A stretch of DNA of 64,000 nt from JAVBJV01 sp031555315 (GTDB lineage Bacteria > Pseudomonadota > Alphaproteobacteria > Acetobacterales > Acetobacteraceae): the NCBI GenBank assembly GCA_031555315.1, contig JAVBUO010000005.1, forward strand, positions 375,589 to 439,588, in the 5' to 3' direction. Made by a program: the position numbers and the translations under genes. Position 1 is the stretch's first letter, and the number at the start of each line of letters is the position of its first letter. Of the stretch, positions 35,501 to 42,416 are shown one piece after another. Under the pieces are notes generated by a model that was not told where the DNA came from, made no database searches, and saw only the letters and a program-made list of their open reading frames with translations.

Positions 35501-35978
35501 CGTGAAGCTGGCGGGCACGGTGATCAACACCAAGGAGCGCATTACCAGCCGTGGCAGCCGCATGGCATGGGTGCGGCTGTCAGACGGCGGCGGGTCGTAC
35601 GAAGTCACGCTGTTCAGCGAGGTGCTGAGCGTGTCGCGCGATCTGCTGGCGGCGGGAACGGCAGTGCTGGTCACCGCCGATCTGCGTACCGAGGGCGAGG
35701 CGCTGCGGGTGACGGCATCGGCCGTCGAGGCGCTGGACAAGGCGGCGGCGCATGCCGGCAGCGGCATGCGTGTCTGGCTGGATACGGAAGAGGCTGTGGC
35801 ACGCATCCACACGCTGCTGAACCGCGAGGGGCGCGGGCGCGGCCGTGTGCAACTGGTGCCGCGTCTGGGCGGCGGGCAGGAGGTGGTGCTGGCGCTGCCG
35901 GGCGGCTTCAACGTCACGCCGAAGCTGACACAGGCGATGCGCATGCTACCCGGGGTGCACGACGTACAGGATATCTGA
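32589..35978 (+). CDS. dnaE: DNA polymerase III subunit alpha
   Basis: The 1129-residue replicative polymerase (DnaE1 type) begins with a PHP domain (FVHLHVHSAYSLSEGA) and contains GRGSGAGS and the catalytic acidic motif MPDFDIDFC near residues 395-403. The third catalytic region and helix-hairpin-helix segment follow, then the beta-clamp binding region and an OB fold (VKLAGTVINTKERI, about 980 onward). Length is typical and no intein is seen. It follows lolD by 14 bases and ends at a hairpin shared with the convergent receptor gene. Confidence 0.97.
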   Translation: MAHQSFVHLHVHSAYSLSEGAIKADKLAGLARDGGMPAVALTDTGNMFGALEFGASCLKSGIQPIIGCQLGLARADKRDLPPDPIVALAQNDAGIANLQKLSSHSYLHGAPDLDVLRGHADGVILLTGGTLGPIARLLAEGQRSAAEELLAALQEGFGDRLMMELHRHGLPIETAIEPGLIALADAAGVPLVAANDCYFAKPAMHQAHDALLCIAEGRLLSEANRRRVTPEHWFKPAVEMRRIFADLPEACDNTVAIAQRCGAMAETRKPLLPLCPKVQPGMTEAETVRDMAFRGLKDRMDAAGKTAEERKTYEDRLDYELGVIEKMGFPGYFLIVADFIQWAKAHDIPVGPGRGSGAGSVAAWALAITDLDPMRFGLLFERFLNPERVSMPDFDIDFCQDRRDEVITYVRNEYGGDRVAQIITFGKLQARAAVRDVGRVLGMSFGHVNKVAELIPNNPAKPVTLQQAVDGEPRLQALRDEDEQIKRLLEIALQLEGLYRHASTHAAGVVIGDRPLDELIPLYRDPKSDMLVTQYNMKWVEQAGLVKFDFLGLTTLTILKRALAILAAQGVEVDLAHLPLDDKRTYDMLSGGDTGGVFQFESAGMRDVLRQMRPDRFEDLIAAVALYRPGPMANIPAYCQRKHGEAWEPPHESIGDILGETYGIMVYQEQVMQISQRMAGYSLGGADMLRRAMGKKIRAEMEVQRKIFTEGAIAKGIDGTKAGEVFDLMEKFADYGFNKSHAAAYALVAYHTAWMKANHPVAFIAACMSLAINNTDKLAAYRQEASHLKIKVLPPDINRSGADFTVERDGGEWAIRYALAAVKKVGAAAMEAVVEARGDKPFADIADFAARVDPKQLNKMQLENLIRAGAFDTLDKNRGRLFAGAELILRRAQASAEEKSSGQSGLFGEAGRPEPLKLPDGADWMPMEALGFEADAVGFHLTAHPLDAYATVLRRLGVVPSNRMAAIGNGRVKLAGTVINTKERITSRGSRMAWVRLSDGGGSYEVTLFSEVLSVSRDLLAAGTAVLVTADLRTEGEALRVTASAVEALDKAAAHAGSGMRVWLDTEEAVARIHTLLNREGRGRGRVQLVPRLGGGQEVVLALPGGFNVTPKLTQAMRMLPGVHDVQDI

Positions 35979-35980
35979 GC

Positions 35981-36012
35981 GGAGCGCTTCCTGAAAAATG
36001 GAAGCGCCCGCA
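35981..36012. terminator. Bidirectional hairpin between dnaE and the TonB-dependent receptor
   Basis: GCGCTTCC (35984-35991) pairs perfectly with GGAAGCGC (36000-36007) around the loop TGAAAAAT, with extra pairing possible in the flanking GCGG/CCGC. The two genes converge here. There is no clear T-run on the plus strand, so efficiency is uncertain. Confidence 0.5.
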
Positions 36013-36017
36013 CGAGA

Positions 36018-38198
36018 TCAGAACCGGTTGTGCAGCGAAATGGTCAGACTGCGTCCTGGCTCCAGAATCGGGTTGCTTCTGCTTTCCCTGAACATCGTGT
36101 TGGCAACCGTTGCCGCGTTGCGATAGCTGGTATCGAACAGGTTGTTCAGACCGACGATCAGCGTCGTGTTGCCCAGTCTCGGGGAAACCAGCTGGTCCAT
36201 TTTGAATTCGGCGTTCAGGTTGACGACCGCATACCCGCCGGTTTCATATTCCATTGCCGGGTCGATCCGGGTCTTGCCCGCCCCCCAGTTCAGTGTGCCT
36301 CCGAAAGCGATGCCCGTATCCGGCAATGCGTATTGCACGCCCAGACGGCCGCTGAACGGCGCAATGTAGGGAATGGGCAGATCGGTGGTGGTGTTGGTGG
36401 CCCGCAATGCTGCGACGCTGCCGAAAAAATTCAGCGCGGGCGTAATCTGCCATTGCCAGTCGGCTTCGACCCCGACGATTTCCGCGCGTCCCACATTGCG
36501 CTGCTGGAAGGCGGGATCGCCCATATAGGTGGTCGGAACGGTCATCATGAAGTCGCGGTACTCGTTGTAGAACCCCGTCAGGCGGATGGTGGCGTCGCGC
36601 AGATACAGCCGTGCGCCGGCTTCGTAGTTGATGCCGCGTTCCGGTTTCAGCGCCGGGTTCGGCAACGTGTAGGTGCCGCCCGAATAGTCATGCATGAACA
36701 GCTCCGACTGGAACGGATACCGGAACGAGGTGCCGATATTGGCGACGAGTTCCAGTTGCTGTACCGCCCGGTAGGCGAGTCCGACGCTGCCGGTGGTGGC
36801 GCGTGCCGTGGTGTTCTGCGCGGCTTCGAAGGCAGGCAGCAGGGTGGGGTCGGCGATAGGGGATGTGTTGACGTCCGACAGGAACCAGTCGAACCGTCCG
36901 GCCCCGGTCAGCGTCCACTGGGGATCCACGTTCCAGGTGGAATTGACGAAGGAGCCGATATTGAGCTGCGATCCGTTCGGCGCGAACTGCGCGCGCGGGA
37001 AGTTGATCGATCCGATGACATTACCAGCCGCGTCGCGCTGTTCTATGTGGGTGGCCGAATCGCGTTTGAAGCCGGTTTCGTAATGGAAGTCCGCACCGAT
37101 CGTCGTGTTCAGTGTGTGCCACGGAATGGTGCCCGCCACACGACCGCCCCAGTTCACGGGGCCGGTGACATAGGTCGCCGCATCGATCGTACGCAGTGGG
37201 TTGGCCTGATTGTGAATCGATATCTTGGTATAGTATTCGGAGCGGAACAGGCTCGCTTCGACATGGTTGAAAAAGCTGTCGGTGAAGCTGCCTTCATAGG
37301 CAAGCCGCGCCGTCTGGACCTGAACCGGCGCTTCACGGATCTGCAGGGCAGGGTAGGCTGGCTGTGCATTGGCTCGTCCGTTGCTGACGCTTGCAACGCG
37401 GTATGACGCTTCGACGCGTTGATCGTCGGTCGGTGAATACCCGACGATGATCGAACCGCCGCCGGTTTCGTAATCGCTGTTCGGGATCGTGCCCTGACCG
37501 GATCTGTAGTCGTCCGATGTGCGCCCGTTCACGCTGAGGCTCACGTCGAACCCTTGTCCCATCGCGCTGACGCTGACGCCCCCTTGCAGCCCGTTGCCGT
37601 TGCTGTCGTACATCAGGAAGGTCTCGCCGCCCGCGAACCGCCAGGGGCCGTTCGGGTTTCCGACAGGGCGGCGGGTGACGATGTTGACCAGCCCACCCAG
37701 CGCGTCGCTGCCGTACATGTAACTGGCGCTGCCCCGCACCACTTCGACCTGCTCGACCTCGTAGGGGGCGATCAGCATCATCTGCAGCAGCGAACGCCCA
37801 CGAAACCGGTCGCCGTCGATGAACACCGGAACGCGCACGTCGAGTGTGTCCATGCCACGAATGATGACGGTGCTGTTCAGACCGCCCCTGCGGCTGAGGC
37901 CGACATTGGGGAGGCCCTGCATCGCCTCGGTCACGCTGGTTGCGTTGCTGCGTTCGATCTCGGCGCGGTTCACCACGCTGGTGGTCTGCTGCACCTGTGT
38001 CGGCAGGGATTCCGGCATCGTCGGGCGCGGGCCGATCGGCTGCATCACGTCGGACTGGGCGTTTCCGTCGACGGAAATTTCGTTCAGTTGCGTCGGGCGG
38101 GCAGGGCCTGTGCCTTCGGTCGGTACCAGAGGTGCGGCCAGTCCTGGAACAGCGATGGAGGCGGTGAGCAGTCCTAAAAGGACGGGCGTATGTCTCAT
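36018..38198 (-). CDS. TonB-dependent outer-membrane receptor
   Basis: The 726-residue protein has a signal peptide (about 21 residues, ending GLAA), a plug domain with EAMQGLPNVGLSRRG, IIRGMD, VFIDGDRFRG and VEVVRGSASYMYGSDALGG, then a 22-strand-type barrel rich in aromatic/charged strands, ending in a C-terminal Phe (HNRF) recognised by the Bam machine. It imports an iron complex, heme or a similar nutrient using TonB energy. It is divergent from a FecBCD-type ABC transporter with a Fur-like palindrome between, which favours an iron substrate. The ligand is not known. Confidence 0.93.
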   Translation of the reverse strand: MRHTPVLLGLLTASIAVPGLAAPLVPTEGTGPARPTQLNEISVDGNAQSDVMQPIGPRPTMPESLPTQVQQTTSVVNRAEIERSNATSVTEAMQGLPNVGLSRRGGLNSTVIIRGMDTLDVRVPVFIDGDRFRGRSLLQMMLIAPYEVEQVEVVRGSASYMYGSDALGGLVNIVTRRPVGNPNGPWRFAGGETFLMYDSNGNGLQGGVSVSAMGQGFDVSLSVNGRTSDDYRSGQGTIPNSDYETGGGSIIVGYSPTDDQRVEASYRVASVSNGRANAQPAYPALQIREAPVQVQTARLAYEGSFTDSFFNHVEASLFRSEYYTKISIHNQANPLRTIDAATYVTGPVNWGGRVAGTIPWHTLNTTIGADFHYETGFKRDSATHIEQRDAAGNVIGSINFPRAQFAPNGSQLNIGSFVNSTWNVDPQWTLTGAGRFDWFLSDVNTSPIADPTLLPAFEAAQNTTARATTGSVGLAYRAVQQLELVANIGTSFRYPFQSELFMHDYSGGTYTLPNPALKPERGINYEAGARLYLRDATIRLTGFYNEYRDFMMTVPTTYMGDPAFQQRNVGRAEIVGVEADWQWQITPALNFFGSVAALRATNTTTDLPIPYIAPFSGRLGVQYALPDTGIAFGGTLNWGAGKTRIDPAMEYETGGYAVVNLNAEFKMDQLVSPRLGNTTLIVGLNNLFDTSYRNAATVANTMFRESRSNPILEPGRSLTISLHNRF

Positions 38199-38257
38199 AG
38201 CGATTATGGCCCTGAAGGTTGATTTTCCGCTCCTTACACAATCCCTGGTTAATTGAC

Positions 38258-38276
38258 AATGAGATGCATTCTCATT
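38258..38276. promoter_or_regulatory. Fur-box-like palindrome between receptor and ABC transporter
   Basis: AATGAGA (38258-38264) and TCTCATT (38270-38276) form a perfect 7-5-7 inverted repeat, spaced like the arms of Fur boxes (TGAGA arms around an A/T-rich centre). It sits in the only divergent gap of the locus, 60 bases before the receptor start and 32 before the binding-protein start. Fur or another iron-responsive regulator could control both sides. In some alphaproteobacteria Irr or RirA takes this role, so the regulator's identity is inference. Confidence 0.6.
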
Positions 38277-38308
38277 AATGGGGGGAGCGATTTTCCTACG
38301 ATGGAGAA

Positions 38309-39397
38309 ATGACCGTGATCCGGATTGCTTTCACCTTGTGGGCCTGCCTGATGACCTCTGCGCTGGCGGATAGCAGCATTACCTTCACCGACCTGCGCGG
38401 CAAGGAGCACACGCTGGCCAGGCCCGCCGAGCGTGTCGTCTTTCTGCCGATCCCGCACACGTCGAGCTACATCGCCATCGATCAGACCGAACGCCACATC
38501 GTGGGCATGAACCCCGCCTCGGCCACGGCGATGGAACGTGGCATCCTGACGCAGATGTTTCCCGGCGTACGCAATATTCCGACCGGCATCACCCGCGGTG
38601 CAGGGTTCACGCCCAATATCGAATCCATTCTCGAACTGCGTCCCGACGTCGTTTTCCAATGGTCCTCGATGGGTGAAGACCTGCTGGGCACACTGGAACG
38701 CGTGGGGTTGACCACGGTCGGCATTCAATGTTGCAGCCAGAGCTATCTCGATGCCTACACCGCCATCATGGGGGCGGTGGCCGGCAAGCCCGAGCGCGCC
38801 GCAGCGATCACTGCGCGTCAGCATGTGCGTCTGCGACAGATCGAGACCGCAATGGCCGGTCTGACCGAGGCGGAGCGCCCGCGCGTGCTTTATCTCAGCC
38901 GTTTCACCCACGAGCTGCGTGTCAGCAGCATCGGCAGTTACAATAACGAATATATCCGCCGCACCGGCGGGTTGAGCACGACCGACCCGCAGGGTAACGC
39001 GATGAGCCTCAACAGCGAGGGGACGGTGACGCTGGAGCAGGTTCTCGCCTGGGATCCGGAGGTGATTCTGATCGGGAATTTCGACACCGCGATGCCCGCC
39101 GATGTCTATGATGCGCCCGCTTGGGCCAATGTGTCGGCGGTACGCAACCGCCGCGTCTATCGTGTTCCGTCGGGCGGGTTTTATTGGGATCCGCCCAGTC
39201 AGGAATCGGCCCTGACCTGGACCTGGCTGGCCAGCCTGCTGCACCCTGAACGCGGGCGCTTCGATCTGCGCGCGGACATGCGCGACTGGTATCAGTTTCT
39301 TTACCGGCACACGCTGACCGACGACGAGATCGACAGGATCCTCGTTCTTTCCGCCAACCGCGCCTCCGCCGGCTATGAACGGTTTGTCCGCCCATGA
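38309..39397 (+). CDS. ABC transporter periplasmic substrate-binding protein (FecB/BtuF type)
   Basis: The 362-residue product has a signal peptide (cleavage after about residue 20, SALA|DSS) and the class III binding-protein fold: the ITFTDLRGKEHTLARPAERVV opening, ESILELRPDVVFQW in the first lobe, and LEQVLAWDPEVILI plus NRRVYRVPSG in the second. This family delivers ferric siderophores, heme or cobalamin to FecCD-like permeases. Its 3' end overlaps the permease ATG by four bases. The cluster begins right after the Fur-like palindrome. Confidence 0.9.
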   Translation: MTVIRIAFTLWACLMTSALADSSITFTDLRGKEHTLARPAERVVFLPIPHTSSYIAIDQTERHIVGMNPASATAMERGILTQMFPGVRNIPTGITRGAGFTPNIESILELRPDVVFQWSSMGEDLLGTLERVGLTTVGIQCCSQSYLDAYTAIMGAVAGKPERAAAITARQHVRLRQIETAMAGLTEAERPRVLYLSRFTHELRVSSIGSYNNEYIRRTGGLSTTDPQGNAMSLNSEGTVTLEQVLAWDPEVILIGNFDTAMPADVYDAPAWANVSAVRNRRVYRVPSGGFYWDPPSQESALTWTWLASLLHPERGRFDLRADMRDWYQFLYRHTLTDDEIDRILVLSANRASAGYERFVRP

Positions 39398-40449
39398 GCA
39401 CGACAACCGCCGGAACGGCATACGCCCCCCGTTCTCTGACCGTCCGTGCGCTGCTCTGGCCGCTTCTGTCGCTGGTGCTGGTGCTGACGTTCCTCGGCTC
39501 GCTGGCCGTGGGGCGGTACAATGTGCCGCTGGCACATGTGGGGATGATCCTGCTTGCCCCGTTGCTGGATCTGGCGCCGAGCTGGACGGCCACCGAAGAA
39601 CTGGTCGTGCAGACGGTGCGCCTGCCGCGCGTGCTGATCGCCGGCGTGGCCGGGGCCGGGCTGGCATTGTCCGGCGCCGTGTTGCAGGGGATTTTCCGCA
39701 ATCCGCTGGTCGGGCCGCAGACCATCGGTGTGTCTTCGGGCGCGGCGCTCGGCGGGGTGGTTGCCATCCTGCTGGTCGGTTTCGGGTTACCTGTAACGAT
39801 CGGTGCGTTTGCCGGTGCGGTGGGTGCGCTGCTGGCCGTGCTGTCCATTCATAACGGCAAGGGCAATGCGGCAATCCTCACTCTGATTCTGGCCGGTGTC
39901 GTCGTCAGCGCGTTGTGCGGCGCGCTGGTCAGTTTCGTGACCTATATCGCCGATCCGGAAACCAAACTGCCTGGATTGGTGTTCTGGCTGATGGGCAGCT
40001 TTGCCGCCGCGAGCTGGCCGAAGTTCTGGCTGCTGGCCGCCTGCTGTCTGCCGGCCGGGGCCGTGCTGCTGGCGATGCGCTGGCGGATCAACCTGCTGTC
40101 GCTGGGCGACGAGGACGCCCGCACGCTGGGCGTTCGTCCGGGGCGTGACCGCGCGATCCTGCTGAGCTGCGTCTGCCTGATCACCGCGGTGCAGGTGGCG
40201 GTCAGCGGTTCGATCGGCTGGGTCGGTCTGGTGGTGCCCAATCTGTGCCGGCTCGTGCTGGGGGCCGATCACCGGCGTTTGCTGCCGGCCAGCGCGCTGG
40301 TCGGGGCGGTGTTCCTGATGATCGCCGATACCTGTGCCCGCAGCCTGACATCGGCCGAAATCCCGGTCGGGATCGTGACCGCGCTGGTCGGCACACCGGT
40401 TTTCGCCATTCTGCTGCATCGTTCGGCCGCCGCCAGAGAACGATCGTGA
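39394..40449 (+). CDS. ABC transporter permease, FecCD/BtuC family
   Basis: The 351-residue membrane protein has around nine to ten hydrophobic segments and the FecCD hallmarks RLPRVLIAGVAGAGLALSGA near residues 74-93, NPLVGPQTIGVSSGAALGG, and GSIGWVGLVVPNLCRLVLGA with the coupling region for the ATPase. It should form a homodimer. It lies between the binding protein (ATGA overlap) and the ATPase (13 bases). Confidence 0.93.
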   Translation: MSTTTAGTAYAPRSLTVRALLWPLLSLVLVLTFLGSLAVGRYNVPLAHVGMILLAPLLDLAPSWTATEELVVQTVRLPRVLIAGVAGAGLALSGAVLQGIFRNPLVGPQTIGVSSGAALGGVVAILLVGFGLPVTIGAFAGAVGALLAVLSIHNGKGNAAILTLILAGVVVSALCGALVSFVTYIADPETKLPGLVFWLMGSFAAASWPKFWLLAACCLPAGAVLLAMRWRINLLSLGDEDARTLGVRPGRDRAILLSCVCLITAVQVAVSGSIGWVGLVVPNLCRLVLGADHRRLLPASALVGAVFLMIADTCARSLTSAEIPVGIVTALVGTPVFAILLHRSAAARERS

Positions 40450-40462
40450 GGGAGAGGCTGCG

Positions 40463-41242
40463 ATGATCGACGTCAGGGCGGCGGGGCACTGGTACCGGGC
40501 GGATCGCTGGCTGTTCCGCGATCTGTCCTTTCAGGTTTGCCCCGGAGAGATCATGGCCGTGCTGGGTCCGAACGGGCGCGGCAAGAGCACATTGTTGCGC
40601 AGCATCTGCGGCACGCTGACGCCGCGCGAGGGCAGCGTGCGGATCGAAGGCGCGGTCGGTTATGTGGCGCAGGTCCAGCAGGCCGATGCGGCCTTCGATG
40701 TGATCGACATGGTGCTGATGGGCCGCAGCCGGTTTATCGGCCGGTTCCAGTCCCCGGGCGCCGCTGATGTCGCCGCGGCACAATCCTGCCTCGATGCGGT
40801 CGGCATGTCGGCGTTTGCCGGCCAGCGATACGACCGGCTGAGCGGCGGGCAGCGCCAGCTGGTTCTGCTGGCGCGCGCCCTGGCGACCGAATGTTCGGTT
40901 CTGGTGCTCGACGAACCGGCCTCGGCGCTGGATCTCGCCAATCAGGGGGGCGTGCTGCGACTGCTGCAGCGCCTTGCCGTGGAACGCAGCCTCGCGGTTC
41001 TGTTCACGACGCACGAACCCGCGCACGCGCTGGGGATTGCCGATCATGCGCTGCTGCTGTTCGCCCATGCGCAACATGCCTGCGGCGCCGTCGATGCAAC
41101 GCTGAACGAGGCCAATCTCTGCCGGCTCTACAACATGCAGGTCCGGCGGCTGTCCTGGGAGCACGACGGCGATCGGGGCGAGGCGATCATCCCGCTGCAC
41201 GGGCTGCGACGGGGCAGGGCGGCGGCAGTCGCCCGCGTGTGA
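40463..41242 (+). CDS. ABC transporter ATP-binding protein (FecE/BtuD type)
   Basis: The 259-residue ATPase has Walker A GPNGRGKST near residues 34-42, a Q-loop VAQVQQ, signature LSGGQRQLVLLARAL, Walker B LVLDEPASALD and the switch His in TTHEPAHAL. It completes the importer with the two upstream genes. The last 25 residues or so are Arg/Ala-rich and less conserved, and the 3' end overlaps a decayed minus-strand gene remnant. Confidence 0.93.
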   Translation: MIDVRAAGHWYRADRWLFRDLSFQVCPGEIMAVLGPNGRGKSTLLRSICGTLTPREGSVRIEGAVGYVAQVQQADAAFDVIDMVLMGRSRFIGRFQSPGAADVAAAQSCLDAVGMSAFAGQRYDRLSGGQRQLVLLARALATECSVLVLDEPASALDLANQGGVLRLLQRLAVERSLAVLFTTHEPAHALGIADHALLLFAHAQHACGAVDATLNEANLCRLYNMQVRRLSWEHDGDRGEAIIPLHGLRRGRAAAVARV

Positions 41243-41334
41243 ACAGAAGACGAGACACAGGCTGACGTCCCGGCAGCAACCAGATTGTGGGCATGGCCGC
41301 ATGCGGGGCAGGTCAGGATCAGTTTCTCTTCCAT
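41211..41334 (-). pseudogene. Possible remnant of a GDCCVxC-type small cysteine-rich protein
   Basis: Reading the minus strand from ATG 41334 gives MEEKLILTCPACGHAHN, the typical start of small GDCCVxC (heavy-metal-resistance annotated) proteins. A different frame further on reads SLCLVFCSHAGDCRRPAP, similar to the usual CCVFCSYxxxxCPP ending. The middle part (the second CxxC region) is missing and the frames do not connect, so this looks like a deleted, frameshifted relic. It overlaps the 3' end of the ABC ATPase gene. The assignment is from memory of the family and may be chance. Confidence 0.3.
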
Positions 41335-41349
41335 GGGGAAAGGTCGCAA

Positions 41350-41355
41350 TATAAT
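41350..41355 (+). promoter_or_regulatory. Candidate -10 element for rpsB
   Basis: A perfect TATAAT occurs at 41350-41355, in an A/T patch inside G/C-rich DNA, about 180 bases before the rpsB start. No good -35 is visible 16-18 bases upstream. If used, it would give a long structured rpsB leader. Confidence 0.35.
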
Positions 41356-41411
41356 ACCATACCCACGAACCTCTCTTGCCTTTGGCGCGGTTTTCCGCCA
41401 TATCGCGCCAG

Positions 41412-41499
41412 CCGGCGGAGCGTGGTGTTCCGCCGGTAATACGCACGCAGGGTGCCTTTCCCGACATTCGGGTCCGGTGGCACATGCCAGAACCCTGCG
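41412..41499 (+). promoter_or_regulatory. Structured 5' leader of rpsB (possible S2 autoregulatory element)
   Basis: Two perfect stems lie in the leader. CCGGCGGA (41412-41419) pairs with TCCGCCGG (41429-41436). CGCAGGGT (41446-41453) pairs with ACCCTGCG (41492-41499), enclosing a CCCG/CGGG hairpin (41460-41472) and TGGCA/TGCCA (41478-41489). rpsB leaders in proteobacteria are known to carry S2-responsive structures, and this could be the local version. The folding was done by eye. Confidence 0.4.
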
Positions 41500-41534
41500 G
41501 AGGCTCAACCGGACGAGAGGAAAGGACAACGCCG

Positions 41535-42293
41535 ATGGCGATGCCCGAATTCACCATGCGCAGCCTGCTGGAAGCAGGCGTTCACTTCGGCCACCACACG
41601 CGCCGCTGGAACCCAAAGATGGCCCCGTACCTGTTCGGGGTGCGCAACCAGGTTCATATCATCGACCTGCAGCAGACCGTGCCGATGCTCGATCGTGCGC
41701 TGCTGGCGGTGCGCAACACGGTAGCCAGCGGCGGCCGCGTGCTGTTCGTCGGCACCAAGCGCGCCGCGGCCGATTACGTGGCGGATGCGGCGAAGCGTTG
41801 CGGCCAGTATTACGTCAACCATCGCTGGCTCGGCGGCATGCTGACCAACTGGAAGACCATCACCGGCAGCATCAAACGTCTGCGCCAGATCGAAGAAACG
41901 CTGGCCGGCGACAGCCAGGGCCTGACGAAGAAAGAAATCCTCAACATCACGCGCGACCGTGAAAAGCTGGAACGCGCGCTGGGCGGGATCAAGGAAATGG
42001 GCGGTCTGCCCGACATCCTGTTCATCATCGACACCAACAAGGAAAAGCTGGCGATCGAGGAAGCCAACAAGCTGGGCATTCCGGTGATCGCGGTCGTCGA
42101 CAGCAACTCCGACCCTGAAGGCGTGACCTATCCGGTGCCGGGCAACGACGATGCGATCCGCGCCATCACCATGTACTGCGACCTGATCTCGGGCGCGGTG
42201 CTGGACGGAATCTCGGCCGAAATGGCCGCGTCGGGCGTCGATATCGGCGCATCGGCGGAAGCGCCGGCCGAAGACGCCACACCGGCGGCCTGA
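41535..42293 (+). CDS. rpsB: 30S ribosomal protein S2
   Basis: The 252-residue protein has the S2 signatures: LEAGVHFGHHTRRWNPKMAPY near residues 9-29, HIIDLQQTV, RWLGGMLTNWKTI, and the second signature PVIAVVDSNSDPEGVTYPVPGND split over 190-212. A short acidic/Ala tail ends the protein. ATG 41535 is chosen because GAGAGGAAAGG lies at suitable spacing; ATG 41541 is in frame and possible. It begins the rpsB-tsf-pyrH-frr-uppS-cdsA-dxr-rseP-bamA run. A hairpin follows before tsf. Confidence 0.97.
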   Translation: MAMPEFTMRSLLEAGVHFGHHTRRWNPKMAPYLFGVRNQVHIIDLQQTVPMLDRALLAVRNTVASGGRVLFVGTKRAAADYVADAAKRCGQYYVNHRWLGGMLTNWKTITGSIKRLRQIEETLAGDSQGLTKKEILNITRDREKLERALGGIKEMGGLPDILFIIDTNKEKLAIEEANKLGIPVIAVVDSNSDPEGVTYPVPGNDDAIRAITMYCDLISGAVLDGISAEMAASGVDIGASAEAPAEDATPAA

Positions 42294-42302
42294 CCACATT
42301 TT

Positions 42303-42333
42303 ACGAGGCCCGGCGGGTCCGGGCCTCGTTTCC
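42303..42333 (+). terminator. Hairpin between rpsB and tsf (attenuator-like terminator)
   Basis: ACGAGGCCCGG (42303-42313) pairs perfectly over 11 bases with CCGGGCCTCGT (42319-42329) around a five-base loop, followed by TTTCCC. The T-run is short, so it may only partly terminate and thereby tune the S2 to EF-Ts ratio. Confidence 0.7.
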
Positions 42334-42416
42334 CTCTGTCATTTTGATGAACGGCGCATCAGCCGCAGAACCGCAGCCGGTTCGCCTGCATGTGCCCTGA
42401 AGCGGAGATAGATCCG

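Noticed and set aside
32589..35978. An intein or split in dnaE
   Set aside because: The frame is continuous, 1129 residues is the normal length and no intein splice motifs interrupt the polymerase motifs.
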